Origin: Micromonospora sp. HM5-17
Lineage (GTDB): Bacteria > Actinomycetota > Actinomycetes > Mycobacteriales > Micromonosporaceae
Assembly: GCF_003762835.1 (NCBI RefSeq)
Contig: NZ_RJWA01000002.1
Location: forward strand, 927,283-991,282
Length of the DNA: 64,000 nt
Reading direction: 5' to 3'
Made by a program: the position numbers and the translations under genes. Under the pieces are notes generated by a model that was given only the letters and a program-made list of their open reading frames with translations, was not told where the DNA came from and did not search any database. This document shows, piece after piece, positions 10,811-19,094 of the stretch; position 1 is the stretch's first letter; every line of letters begins with the position of its first letter.

Positions 10811-11739
10811 CGCCGGTACCGACCGGGGGCTAGTCCGTACTCGCGTTTGAACGCGTGGGCGAAGGCGAACTCGGAGGTGTAGCCGACCTCCCGGGCGACG
10901 GCGGCCAGGGGCGCGTCGCTGTCCCGCAGGCGCCGGGCGGCGAGGGTCATCCGCCACCAGGTGAGGTACGCCAGCGGTGGCTGGCCGACGAGTGTGGTGA
11001 ACCGCCGGGCGAAGGCGGCGCGGGACAGCCCGGCCTGGATCGCCAGCTCCTGCACGGTCCACGGTCGGCCGGGATCTTCGTGGATGGCCTGCAGCGCCGC
11101 CGCGACGGCGGGGTCGCGCAGGGCCGCCGCCCACCCGCTCGCGGCGCCGCCGGCCGCCTGGTCGTCGAGCCAGGCACGCAGGATCTGCAGGAGGAGCACG
11201 TCCAGTAGGGCGGGCAGCATGGCGTCACCGCCCGGCCGCGGCTGCTCCAGTTCGCTGCCGAGCAGGTCAATGGCGGCCCGTAGCGCGGAGCGGTGTCCGA
11301 CCCGGGCCGGCAGGTGGATGACCTCCGGCAGGTCGGCGAGCAGGGGGTGCACCCGGGATCGGTCCAGCAGGTACGCGCCGCACAGCATGACCGTCACCGC
11401 GGCCGGGTCCTCGGCGGCCGGGTGCTGATCGGCGGGTGGCCCGTCGTCGCGGTCGGGTGTGACCGCAGGCGAGGGGGCGGCGCGGTCGACCAGCGGGGTC
11501 GCCGGGCTGTCCGCCACACCGTGGGCGCTTCCACGGGGCAGGAACGCCACATCTCCCACCCCGAGGGCGACGGGCGCGCCGTCCGGTGGGATCAGCCAGC
11601 ACGAGCCCTGCAGGACGACGTGGAACCCGGCCCCGTCAACCGAGGGAAGCCGACGCCCGAACGGCGCCGACCAGCGCACCCGGGCGGAGTGCGGTTGGCC
11701 GGTACGCATGACGGTCACCGCGTCAGAGAGGACGTCCAC
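10762..11739 (-). CDS. AraC-family transcriptional regulator with cupin-type sensor domain
   Basis: 325 residues. The N-terminal AraC-binding-like (cupin) domain shows [14 protein letters not shown] and [14 protein letters not shown], and the region continues to about residue 190. Two helix-turn-helix motifs follow at the C-terminus ([19 protein letters not shown] and [19 protein letters not shown]). The start is GTG 11739; the nearby ATG at 11743 is out of frame. It is divergent from the oxidoreductase gene at 11915, and direct repeats in the 175-base gap are candidate binding sites. It is convergent with yebC and overlaps its 3' end by 49 bases. The ligand is unknown. Confidence 0.9.
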   Translation of the reverse strand: MDVLSDAVTVMRTGQPHSARVRWSAPFGRRLPSVDGAGFHVVLQGSCWLIPPDGAPVALGVGDVAFLPRGSAHGVADSPATPLVDRAAPSPAVTPDRDDGPPADQHPAAEDPAAVTVMLCGAYLLDRSRVHPLLADLPEVIHLPARVGHRSALRAAIDLLGSELEQPRPGGDAMLPALLDVLLLQILRAWLDDQAAGGAASGWAAALRDPAVAAALQAIHEDPGRPWTVQELAIQAGLSRAAFARRFTTLVGQPPLAYLTWWRMTLAARRLRDSDAPLAAVAREVGYTSEFAFAHAFKREYGLAPGRYRRQPTAAMISSETSKLL

Positions 11740-11780
11740 GCATCGATCGTACGCAGCCAGAGGAACGCCGTACCCGCCGG

Positions 11781-11821
11781 CGAAGACGCCTGCGTATGAA
11801 TCGAAGACGCTGACGCATTGG
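11781..11821. promoter_or_regulatory. Two 21-bp-spaced direct repeats, candidate AraC operator
   Basis: CGAAGACGC occurs at 11781 and again at 11802, exactly 21 bp (two helix turns) apart. The following bases (NNNCG then AT) are also partly conserved between the copies. A TGCGT/ACGCA inverted pair (11791, 11813) lies inside. AraC proteins bind such same-face direct repeats. The site lies between the divergent AraC and oxidoreductase genes. Confidence 0.45.
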
Positions 11822-11914
11822 GAGTCTTTCCTCGTCGCCGTACGGTGTGGTCACGGGCGGCCTGACCGGTCCTCCCGTTCGCCCATGCTCATCGCGGCAC
11901 GAAGGAGTTCCCAC

Positions 11915-12979
11915 GTGACGATCGCCGTGTACGGTGCCAACGGCTATCAGGGGCGGCTGGTCCTGGCGGAGTTGGTCCGTCGTGACCTCGACGCCGTGCT
12001 CGTCGGCCGCAACGCCGCGCGCCTGCGCGCGGCCGCGGCCGCGGTCGGCATCCCCGACGCCGCCCGGCGGACGGCCGACACCGGGGAGCACGACGCCCTC
12101 GTTGCGGCGTTCCGCGACTGCGACGTCGTCATCAACTGCGCCGGACCGTTCACGCTCTCCGGGCACGCCGTGGTCCGGGCGGCCATCGCCGCCGGCTGCC
12201 ACTACGTCGATACCGCTGGCGAGCAGCTCTTCATCGCATCGGTCTTCGACACCGTCGGTGCCGAGGCGGAACGGGCCGGGGTCACCGTCGTGCCCGCCAC
12301 GAACGACGCCTGCCTCCCCGGCGACCTACTCGCCCACCTGCTCGCCCGGCGGGTCCAGCCGCTCGCGGACATCGCCGTCAGCCACGTCATCGTCGGCGGT
12401 GGCGGGCCATCCCGCGGATCGTTGCGCTCGGTCGTCGCATCGATCGACGCCATCACCGCGGGTGGACTCAGCTACGTCGATGGTGCCTGGCACCTCGGCA
12501 TCCCGCCCCGGCACGCGTCGGTCACGTTTCCCGGCGCCTCGCGACCGACGGAGATGGTGGCGTTCCCCCTGTCCGAGGTGGTCACCATCCCGCGGCACGT
12601 CCAGGTCCGGCGCGTCGAGGGCCTCGTCGACGCCGCGCTCGGCGCGCGGCTGCGTACCCCGCTTGCTCCGGAGGTCATCGAGAGCCTGCCCCACGGCCCC
12701 GCCGAGGAGGCCCGCCGAACGCAGCGGTTCACCTACCTCATCGACGGGGTCGGCGTCGACGGCCGATGCGTTCGTGGCGTCATCGAGGGATCGGACACCT
12801 ACGGCACCACCGCGGTCATCGCCGTCGAGGCCGCCCGCCGACTCGTGGCGGACGGCGCCGCGCCAGGTGTGCTCGCCCCCGCCCAGGCGTACGACCCGAT
12901 TGACTTCCTCGACTTCCTCACCGGCCACGGCATCAGGTGGCACATCTCTGTCCCCGACACCGTGCCGGCGCGACGCTGA
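11915..12979 (+). CDS. Saccharopine dehydrogenase-like NAD(P)-binding oxidoreductase
   Basis: 354 residues with an N-terminal Rossmann nucleotide-binding site, YGANGYQG (residues 6-13). It has VINCAGPFTLSG and CHYVDTAGE segments typical of the saccharopine dehydrogenase / trans-acting enoyl reductase family. Substrate unknown; members range from lysine metabolism to polyketide enoyl reduction, and nothing nearby decides it. GTG 11915 has AAGGAG seven bases upstream. It is divergent from the AraC regulator, which is its likely controller. The frame is open far upstream, but that part lacks a start with a binding site. Confidence 0.85.
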   Translation: MTIAVYGANGYQGRLVLAELVRRDLDAVLVGRNAARLRAAAAAVGIPDAARRTADTGEHDALVAAFRDCDVVINCAGPFTLSGHAVVRAAIAAGCHYVDTAGEQLFIASVFDTVGAEAERAGVTVVPATNDACLPGDLLAHLLARRVQPLADIAVSHVIVGGGGPSRGSLRSVVASIDAITAGGLSYVDGAWHLGIPPRHASVTFPGASRPTEMVAFPLSEVVTIPRHVQVRRVEGLVDAALGARLRTPLAPEVIESLPHGPAEEARRTQRFTYLIDGVGVDGRCVRGVIEGSDTYGTTAVIAVEAARRLVADGAAPGVLAPAQAYDPIDFLDFLTGHGIRWHISVPDTVPARR

Positions 12980-13115
12980 CGGGTGCGGTGCGGCGTCGAC
13001 CGACGCGGGCCGGGTGGTTCCGCTGATGGGTGTGAGGACGGCGCCGACCGGCGCCGCGACCGGGTGGTTCCGCGGTGACGGGTCACCCGGCCGGTGTCGT
13101 CGGCCGCGACCGGGG

Positions 13116-13349
13116 TCAGCGGGTCCAGCCGACGAACCGGTCGAAGAGCTCGGCGGGGGTGACGTCGGGTAGCTCCCGGGCGGCGTCGTACACCCAGGTG
13201 GTCGCCGACCGGGCCAGGCTGAGCCGGTCGGTGGTGAGCAGCAGGATCGTCCGGGCCGTCGGACAGGGCCAGCAGCGTTGGCCGCAGCTACAGCTCCACT
13301 GCGGACGCACCGCCGCGTGCCCGGGCGGTGTGGAGCCGCGAATCATCAT
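13116..13349 (-). CDS. Small Cys-rich actinobacterial protein (CSCGQRCWPCP type)
   Basis: About 77 residues from ATG 13349 (ATG 13346 also possible), with AGGAAGG just upstream on the minus strand. A CXC...CXXC cluster (WSCSCGQRCWPCP) suggests a small zinc-binding knuckle. The C-terminus, ELFDRFVGWTR, recurs in a family of short Micromonosporaceae proteins that I recall being labelled flavin reductase in databases without a flavin domain; I see no basis for that label. It shares the Cys motif with the gene at 37115-37414. The region open further upstream is not supported. Confidence 0.6.
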   Translation of the reverse strand: MMIRGSTPPGHAAVRPQWSCSCGQRCWPCPTARTILLLTTDRLSLARSATTWVYDAARELPDVTPAELFDRFVGWTR

Positions 13350-13753
13350 CAGCCTTCCTACCCTTACGCTTCGGCGCACGCGGGGAGGGGCTGGGGACCA
13401 GTCTGCCGTACGGGGGCCGGGGCGGAAGGGCTGTCCCACAGTCGTCGAACGTGCCACCACTCGTTCGGGGTAACGAGGAGAGGGGCCGGGGCGGCACGAC
13501 ATCGGCCCACCGGCGCCGGGTTCCCGCGCCGAGCCGACCGTCCCGGGGCGCCGGCCACGGTGGCGCCGACGCCTGCAGCTCTGCTGATTGATGTCGCCCG
13601 GATTATTCCCGCTCGCGGCCCCGGGTGAGCCGCTTCACAATACGATACGAGACGTTTCCGTTTCGGTTTTCTCGTCACTATCGTCGGTGCGTCAGCAAGC
13701 TCTCCCGCGGGCCCGACCCGGCCCGGATGCGGACATCGGGGGGAAACCACAGC
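13350..13753. promoter_or_regulatory. Intergenic region with candidate TetR operator before the efflux gene
   Basis: Mostly GC-rich sequence in which I see no convincing gene. The exception is an A/T-richer patch at about 13636-13680. It contains the inverted repeat ACGAGA (13647-13652) / TCTCGT (13670-13675), and between the arms two CGTTTC copies. This is a plausible operator-promoter for the drug efflux gene at 13754 and its TetR partner. Confidence 0.45.
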
Positions 13754-15322
13754 ATGCAGTCAACCGACAACACCGGACACCCGAGGCGCTGGGCGATTCT
13801 CGGCGTCCTCGTCGTCAGCCTCCTGGTCGTGGTGCTGGACAACACCGTGCTGAACGTGGCGTTGCGTACCCTCGCCGACCCGGTGCACGGCCTCGGCGCC
13901 AGCCAGGGCGAACTGGAGTGGTCCATCAACTCGTACACGCTGGTCTTCGCCGGGTTGCTCTTCACCTTCGGCGTACTCGGCGACCGGTACGGCCGCAAGT
14001 GGTTCCTGCAGGGCGGCCTGGCGGTCTTCGGGTTGGCGTCACTGCTGTCGGCGTACGCGCAGAATCCCGGACAGCTGATCGGGGCCCGCGCCCTGATGGG
14101 ATTCGGCGCCGCGGCCGTGATGCCGGTGACGCTCTCGATCATTTCCAACGTCTTCGACCCCCGGGAGCGGGGCCGGGCCATCGGGATCTGGGCCGGCGCC
14201 GTCGGGCTCGCCGTGGCGATCGGCCCGGTCCTCGGTGGTCTGCTGCTCGAGCACTACTGGTGGGGCTCGGTCTTCCTGATCAATGTTCCGATCGTGGCGG
14301 TCGGGATGATCAGCGCCGCGGTGCTGGTGCCGAACTCGCGTGACCCGAAGCCGGGGCGGATCGACGTCCTCGGCGTCCTGCTCTCGGTGATCGGCCTGGT
14401 CGCCCTCTCGTACGGGATCATCGACGGCGGCGAGCACGGCTTCGGCCGGCCCGTCGTCTGGGTGGCCATCGTCAGCGGGCTGGTGGTGCTGACCGGGTTC
14501 GTCCTCTACGAGCGGCGGCTCGATTCTCCGTCCCTGGACGTCCGGCTGTTCCGGGTGCCCCGGTTCGCCGCGCCGGTCGCGGTGATCGGTCTGGTCTTCT
14601 TCGCCGGCATGGGCGTGATGTTCTTCTCCGCCTTCTACCTCCAGCTCGTCCGGGGCTACACCCCGCTGGAGACCGGCCTGCTGATGTTGCCGTACGCCGG
14701 GGCCCAGCTGGTGTTCGCGCCGCGGAGCGCGACCATGGTCAAGCGGTACGGCAGTAAGGCGGTGGCGGCGGTCGGCCTGGCGCTGACCGTGGTGGCGTTC
14801 GGCCTGTTCGCCACCGCCGGTACCCGGACGCCGATCTGGTTCATCGAGCTGATCTTCTTCCTCCAGGGCGTCGGGATGGCGCACGTCCTGCCGCCGGCGA
14901 CCGAGTCGATCATGTCGTCGCTGCCCCGGGAGAAGGCCGGGGTGGGCTCGGCGGTGGGCAACACGATCCGTCAGGTGGCCAGCGCGCTCGGCGTCGCGGT
15001 GCTCGGCTCCGTCCTCTCCGCGGTCTACCGTGACCAGATCGCCGCCGCGGCCCGGCCGCTGCCCGGCCCGGCCCGGGACGCCGCACGGGAGTCGATCTCC
15101 GCGGCGTACGCCGTCGCCGAGCGGCTTGGCCCGGCCGGCTCGTCGGTGATCGGTGCCGCGAACGACGCGTTCGTCACCGCCATGCACTGGGCGGCGGGGC
15201 TCTCGACGGCCATCGTCGCGCTCGGCGTCCTCGTGGTGCTGCGCTGGCTGCCCGGCCGCTCGGCGGGTGAGCAGGTGCAGCCGCCGGAGCCGGCGGCGGA
15301 TCCCGAGTTGGCCGCCGCGTAA
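13754..15322 (+). CDS. DHA2-family MFS drug efflux transporter (EmrB/QacA type)
   Basis: 522 residues with about 14 hydrophobic segments, the DHA2 layout. TM1 carries LDNTVLNVAL, the conserved D-N-T-V element of the family. Motif A is visible in LGDRYGRKW and motif C-like Gly/Pro residues in AIGPVLGG. It is a proton-driven multidrug exporter in the cytoplasmic membrane. ATG 13754 is preferred to upstream in-frame starts because transmembrane helix 1 begins soon after it. The TetR gene follows after 13 bases, so the pair is probably cotranscribed and autoregulated through the dyad upstream. The exported compound is unknown. Confidence 0.92.
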   Translation: MQSTDNTGHPRRWAILGVLVVSLLVVVLDNTVLNVALRTLADPVHGLGASQGELEWSINSYTLVFAGLLFTFGVLGDRYGRKWFLQGGLAVFGLASLLSAYAQNPGQLIGARALMGFGAAAVMPVTLSIISNVFDPRERGRAIGIWAGAVGLAVAIGPVLGGLLLEHYWWGSVFLINVPIVAVGMISAAVLVPNSRDPKPGRIDVLGVLLSVIGLVALSYGIIDGGEHGFGRPVVWVAIVSGLVVLTGFVLYERRLDSPSLDVRLFRVPRFAAPVAVIGLVFFAGMGVMFFSAFYLQLVRGYTPLETGLLMLPYAGAQLVFAPRSATMVKRYGSKAVAAVGLALTVVAFGLFATAGTRTPIWFIELIFFLQGVGMAHVLPPATESIMSSLPREKAGVGSAVGNTIRQVASALGVAVLGSVLSAVYRDQIAAAARPLPGPARDAARESISAAYAVAERLGPAGSSVIGAANDAFVTAMHWAAGLSTAIVALGVLVVLRWLPGRSAGEQVQPPEPAADPELAAA

Positions 15323-15335
15323 CAGCCGGGAAACA

Positions 15336-15950
15336 ATGGTCTCCATGACCGACACGACGGATGCTCCGCGGGCGCCAGGGCGCCCGCGGAGCATCCACGC
15401 GGACAAGGCGATCCTTGAGGCCACGCTCGACCTGCTCGCCGAGGGCAACAGCATCGAGGCGCTCTCGATCGAGGCGATAGCCGGCCGTGCCGGGGTCGGC
15501 AAGGCGACCATCTACCGGCGGTGGTCCGGCAAGGAGACACTGCTCCACGACGCGCTGTGCCAGCTGAAGCCGCCGCCGCCCGAACCGCTCGGCCGCTCGG
15601 TCCGCGAGGACCTGATCGCCCTGGTCAGCTGCTCGGGGGGGCACAACCCCGACGCCCGGGTCGACCGGATCGTGCCCTGCATCCTGCCCCTGATCAAGCG
15701 CAGCCCGGAGCGGTGGTACCAGCTCTATCAGGACATCGTCGAGCCGAGGCGGCAGAGGCTCCGGGAGGTGCTGCGCCGGGGTATCGCGCTCGGGGAGATC
15801 CGAGCCGACCTCGACATCGAACTCGCCGTGTCGCTGCTGACGGCCCCGCTGGTCGTGCAGCGGCTGCTGTGCGCCAACCCCGACCTCGACGAGCACGACC
15901 TGCCGACCCGCCTCGTCGACCTGGTCATCGCCGGCATCGCCGCCCGCTGA
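15336..15950 (+). CDS. TetR-family transcriptional regulator
   Basis: 204 residues. The N-terminal helix-turn-helix reads IEAIAGRAGVGKATIYRRWSG, followed by the family's KETLLHDAL. The ligand-binding domain resembles the TetR_C class seen with efflux pumps. ATG 15336 (MVSMTDTT) has GGGA six bases before it; ATG 15345 is an alternative. It sits 13 bases downstream of the MFS gene on the same strand and is the likely repressor of the pair. Confidence 0.9.
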   Translation: MVSMTDTTDAPRAPGRPRSIHADKAILEATLDLLAEGNSIEALSIEAIAGRAGVGKATIYRRWSGKETLLHDALCQLKPPPPEPLGRSVREDLIALVSCSGGHNPDARVDRIVPCILPLIKRSPERWYQLYQDIVEPRRQRLREVLRRGIALGEIRADLDIELAVSLLTAPLVVQRLLCANPDLDEHDLPTRLVDLVIAGIAAR

Positions 15951-16106
15951 CCCGGGTGTCCGCCGGCCGACCGTGATCCGGCTTGTCGCCGGCGCCCCGT
16001 GCCGGTGTGGTGGCCAGGGACGCCCCGGGCGTGTCGCGATCGGGAGCGTCACCGTCGGCCGATAGGGTGTGTCGAACACGTGTACGCGTTGCGGGAGGGG
16101 GGCGGC

Positions 16107-16733
16107 GTGCGGGTGCTCGGCGTCGACCCGGGACTGACCCGGTGCGGGGTGGGTGTGGTCGAGGGGGTGCCGGGGCGGCCCTGCACCCTGGTCGCCTACT
16201 ACGTCGTCTACACCGACCCCGAGGACGAGCTGCCGTTGCGGCTGCTGCACCTCGACACCACGCTGACCCGGCTGGTTGCCGAGCACCAGCCGGAGAGCGT
16301 CGCCGTGGAACGTGTGTTCAGCCAGCACAACGTCCGGACGGTGATGGGGACCGCCCAGGCGAGCGCGGTGGCCGTGCTGGCCGGCGCGCGGGCCGGGCTG
16401 CCGGTGCAGACGTACACCCCGAGCGAGGTGAAGGCGGCGGTGACCGGCTCGGGCCAGGCCGACAAGGCGCAGATGACGGCCATGGTCACCCGGTTGCTGC
16501 GGCTGGATGCTCCGCCCCGGCCGGCCGACGCGGCCGACGCGCTGGCGCTGGCCATCTGCCACGTCTGGCGGGGTGGCACCCGGGCGAAACTCTCGGCGGC
16601 GGCCGACGCGGCCCGGCCCGGCGGGGGAGGGGCACGGTGGGTGGGCCCGACCGAGCAGAATGCCCGGGGTCGGGGGGCGACCGGTGCGGGCCGGCGCCGG
16701 CCGGGGCCGGGACGGCAGGAGGGAGCGGCATGA
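16107..16733 (+). CDS. ruvC: Crossover junction endodeoxyribonuclease RuvC
   Basis: Resolves Holliday junctions by paired nicks. Active-site acids are visible: Asp7 ([11 protein letters not shown]), Glu68 (AVERVF) and Asp141/Asp144 ([10 protein letters not shown]). The length of 208 residues includes a C-terminal Arg/Gly-rich extension of about 35 residues beyond the usual fold. GTG 16107 follows GGGAGGGG. Its stop overlaps the ruvA start (ATGA), so the two are translationally coupled. Confidence 0.96.
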   Translation: MRVLGVDPGLTRCGVGVVEGVPGRPCTLVAYYVVYTDPEDELPLRLLHLDTTLTRLVAEHQPESVAVERVFSQHNVRTVMGTAQASAVAVLAGARAGLPVQTYTPSEVKAAVTGSGQADKAQMTAMVTRLLRLDAPPRPADAADALALAICHVWRGGTRAKLSAAADAARPGGGGARWVGPTEQNARGRGATGAGRRRPGPGRQEGAA

Positions 16734-17332
16734 TCGCGAGTGTGCAGGGAGTGGTCGCCGGGTTGTCCTCGGACAGCGCGGTGATCGAGGTCGGCGGGGT
16801 GGGCCTCGCGGTGCACTGCACGCCGGGCACCCTCGCCGGGCTCCGGATCGGCGCGTCCGCCCGGCTGGCCACCAGTCTGGTCGTCCGGGAGGACTCGCTC
16901 ACCCTGTACGGCTTCGCCGACGACGACGAGAAGCAGCTCTTCGACCTGTTGCAGACCGCGAGCGGGGTCGGGCCACGGTTGGCCCAGGCGGTGCTGGCGG
17001 TGCACAGCCCGGACGTGGTACGTAAGGCGATCGCCAACGGCGACACGGCGACCCTGACCCGGGTCCCCGGGATCGGCAAGAAGGGGGCCGAGCGGCTGGT
17101 CCTGGAGCTGCGGGACCGGATCGGACCGGTCCCGGTGGGCCCGGACGGGGCGGCCGGGGTCACCGCCGGCGCCTGGACGGAGCAGGTACGGCAGGCGCTG
17201 GTCGGGCTCGGCTGGACCGCCGCCCAGGCCGATCAGGCGGTCGCGGCGGTCGCGGAGACCCTCGACGGCGAGATCCCCCCGGTCCCGACGCTGTTGAAGC
17301 AGGCCATCCGGTTGCTCGGCAAGACCCGATGA
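16730..17332 (+). CDS. ruvA: Holliday junction branch migration protein RuvA
   Basis: 200 residues. An N-terminal OB-fold ([23 protein letters not shown]) is followed by tandem helix-hairpin-helix motifs ([17 protein letters not shown] and [18 protein letters not shown]). The C-terminal domain III, which contacts RuvB, ends RLLGKTR. It binds four-way junctions as a tetramer and recruits the RuvB motor. It starts within the ruvC stop codon. Confidence 0.97.
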   Translation: MIASVQGVVAGLSSDSAVIEVGGVGLAVHCTPGTLAGLRIGASARLATSLVVREDSLTLYGFADDDEKQLFDLLQTASGVGPRLAQAVLAVHSPDVVRKAIANGDTATLTRVPGIGKKGAERLVLELRDRIGPVPVGPDGAAGVTAGAWTEQVRQALVGLGWTAAQADQAVAAVAETLDGEIPPVPTLLKQAIRLLGKTR

Positions 17333-17398
17333 CGGCGGGCCGCGACCCGATGACCGCGACGAGCCGGACGAGATGACCGCGAGGAGCAGGGAGACAGC

Positions 17399-18469
17399 GT
17401 GACCGAGCGGAGCGAGGGCCTCGTCTCGGCGTATGCCAGCGACGCCGAGCGGGACGCGGAGATCAGCGTCCGGCCGAAGCGGCTGGCCGACTTCATCGCC
17501 CAGCACCGGGTGCGCGACCAGCTCGAGCTGTTGCTGCGCGGCGCGATGGGGCGGGGCACCCCGCCCGACCACATCCTGCTGTCGGGGCCGCCCGGGCTCG
17601 GCAAGACCACCCTGGCCAACATCGTCGCCGCGGAACTGGGGGCCGGGATCCGGGTCACCAGCGGTCCGGCCATCGAGCGCTCCGGCGACCTCGCGGCCAT
17701 CCTGACCAGCCTCACCGAGGGGGACGTCCTCTTCATCGACGAGATCCACCGGATGGCCAAGCCGGCCGAGGAGCTGCTCTACAGCGCGATGGAGGACTTC
17801 CGGGTCGACGTGGTGGTGGGCAAGGGTCCGGGGGCCACCGCGATCCCGCTGGACGTGGAGCCGTTCACCCTGGTCGGGGCGACCACCCGGTCGGGGCTGC
17901 TGACCGGGCCGATGCGGGACCGGTTCGGGTTCGTGGCGCACCTCGACTTCTACACGCCCGAGGAGCTGGACCTGCTGCTGCAACGGTCGGCACGGATTCT
18001 CGGCGTGCCGATCACCCCGGACGGCTCGGCCGAGATCGCGCGTCGCTCCCGGGGGACCCCGCGGATCGCCAACCGGCTGCTCCGCCGGGTCCGGGACTTC
18101 GCCGAGGTCCGGGCCGACGGCACGGTCACCCGCGAGGTCGCCCGGGCCGCCCTGGCCGTGTACGACGTCGACGAACTGGGGCTCGACCGGCTCGACCGGG
18201 CGGTGCTGACCGCGCTGGTCGACTCGTTCCGGGGCGGGCCGGTGGGGCTCTCCACGCTGGCGGTGGCGGTGGGGGAACAGCCGGACACCGTGGAGGAGGT
18301 CTGCGAGCCGTTCCTGGTTCGGGCCGGGCTGCTCGCCCGGACCCCGCGGGGCCGGGTCGCGACCGAGGCCGGATGGCGCCACTTGGGGCGTACGCCGCCG
18401 AATGGTACATTTGTCCCCGGTGCGTCCTCCACGCCCGACCTGTTCTCCGCCGGGTCCGCCGAGCCGTGA
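17399..18469 (+). CDS. ruvB: Holliday junction branch migration ATPase RuvB
   Basis: 356 residues, an AAA+ motor. The N-terminal [13 protein letters not shown] segment, Walker [10 protein letters not shown], Walker B FIDEIHR, sensor 1 GATTRSG and the C-terminal winged helix are all present. It works with RuvA and RuvC. GTG 17399 has GGGAG six to seven bases upstream. The final 20 residues are a non-conserved tail. Completes the ruvCAB operon. Confidence 0.97.
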   Translation: MTERSEGLVSAYASDAERDAEISVRPKRLADFIAQHRVRDQLELLLRGAMGRGTPPDHILLSGPPGLGKTTLANIVAAELGAGIRVTSGPAIERSGDLAAILTSLTEGDVLFIDEIHRMAKPAEELLYSAMEDFRVDVVVGKGPGATAIPLDVEPFTLVGATTRSGLLTGPMRDRFGFVAHLDFYTPEELDLLLQRSARILGVPITPDGSAEIARRSRGTPRIANRLLRRVRDFAEVRADGTVTREVARAALAVYDVDELGLDRLDRAVLTALVDSFRGGPVGLSTLAVAVGEQPDTVEEVCEPFLVRAGLLARTPRGRVATEAGWRHLGRTPPNGTFVPGASSTPDLFSAGSAEP

Positions 18470-18491
18470 TCCGAACGTGATCCGTGCCGCA

Positions 18492-18521
18492 TTCGGTGTT
18501 CTCAGGCACAGGGACTAGACT
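18492..18521 (+). promoter_or_regulatory. Candidate promoter for yajC-secDF
   Basis: TAGACT at 18516-18521 is a good actinobacterial -10. TTCGGT at 18492-18497 is the -35 candidate with an 18-base spacer. It lies after ruvB and about 85 bases before the yajC start, so the Sec genes may be transcribed apart from ruvCAB. Confidence 0.45.
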
Positions 18522-18605
18522 CGCCGCGGTTTGACAGGACGTGAGATCCTGCCTCCGCTCCGGCATTCCCATGTCGCGACGAGGCCGATGGGAAGGGCAT
18601 AGACA

Positions 18606-18941
18606 GTGCCTGTGGCAGCAGAGAACAGCGGCGGGGCCGGCAGCCTGATGCCGATCCTCATGATCGTCCTGCTCTTCGGCGTCATGTACTTCATGATGAT
18701 CCGGCCGCAGCAGAAGCGGCGTCGTGAGGCGGAGCAGATGCAGTCCTCGCTCGGCCCGGGAGACGAGGTGGTCACCATCGGTGGCCTCTACGGCACGGTT
18801 ACCACCGTCGATGACGAGACCGTGATGCTGGAGGTGGCGCCGGGGGTGCAGACCCGGTACGCGCGGCCGGCGATCGCCCGGGTCGTCAAGAAGGCGGAGC
18901 GGATCGAGCAGGTCCCGGACGAGGTCGAAGCCAAGGAGTGA
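18606..18941 (+). CDS. yajC: Preprotein translocase subunit YajC
   Basis: 111 residues. One membrane helix (LMPILMIVLLFGVMYFMMI) is followed by RPQQKRRREAEQMQ and the conserved GDEVVTIGGLYGTV, the YajC signature. It is an inner-membrane partner of SecDF in the holotranslocon. GTG 18606 is preceded by GAAGG nine bases away. It lies directly upstream of secD. Confidence 0.95.
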   Translation: MPVAAENSGGAGSLMPILMIVLLFGVMYFMMIRPQQKRRREAEQMQSSLGPGDEVVTIGGLYGTVTTVDDETVMLEVAPGVQTRYARPAIARVVKKAERIEQVPDEVEAKE

Positions 18942-19094
18942 CCGGACCCGGACGAGGGGTCGGCACCCAGATCGAAGATACTTGATTGCCGTGCCGGTGG
19001 GAGTCACCGGTGCGGTCCACGCGTCGCCGGACGGGCCGGCGACCGACTCGCCGCGGACAACCAGCGGCCGAACGGCGCAGGGAGACAGGACAAC

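Noticed and set aside
12326..12943. Minus-strand open frame inside the saccharopine dehydrogenase-like gene
   Set aside because: Acidic/Gly-rich low-information translation fully covered by a real gene with a good ribosome binding site.
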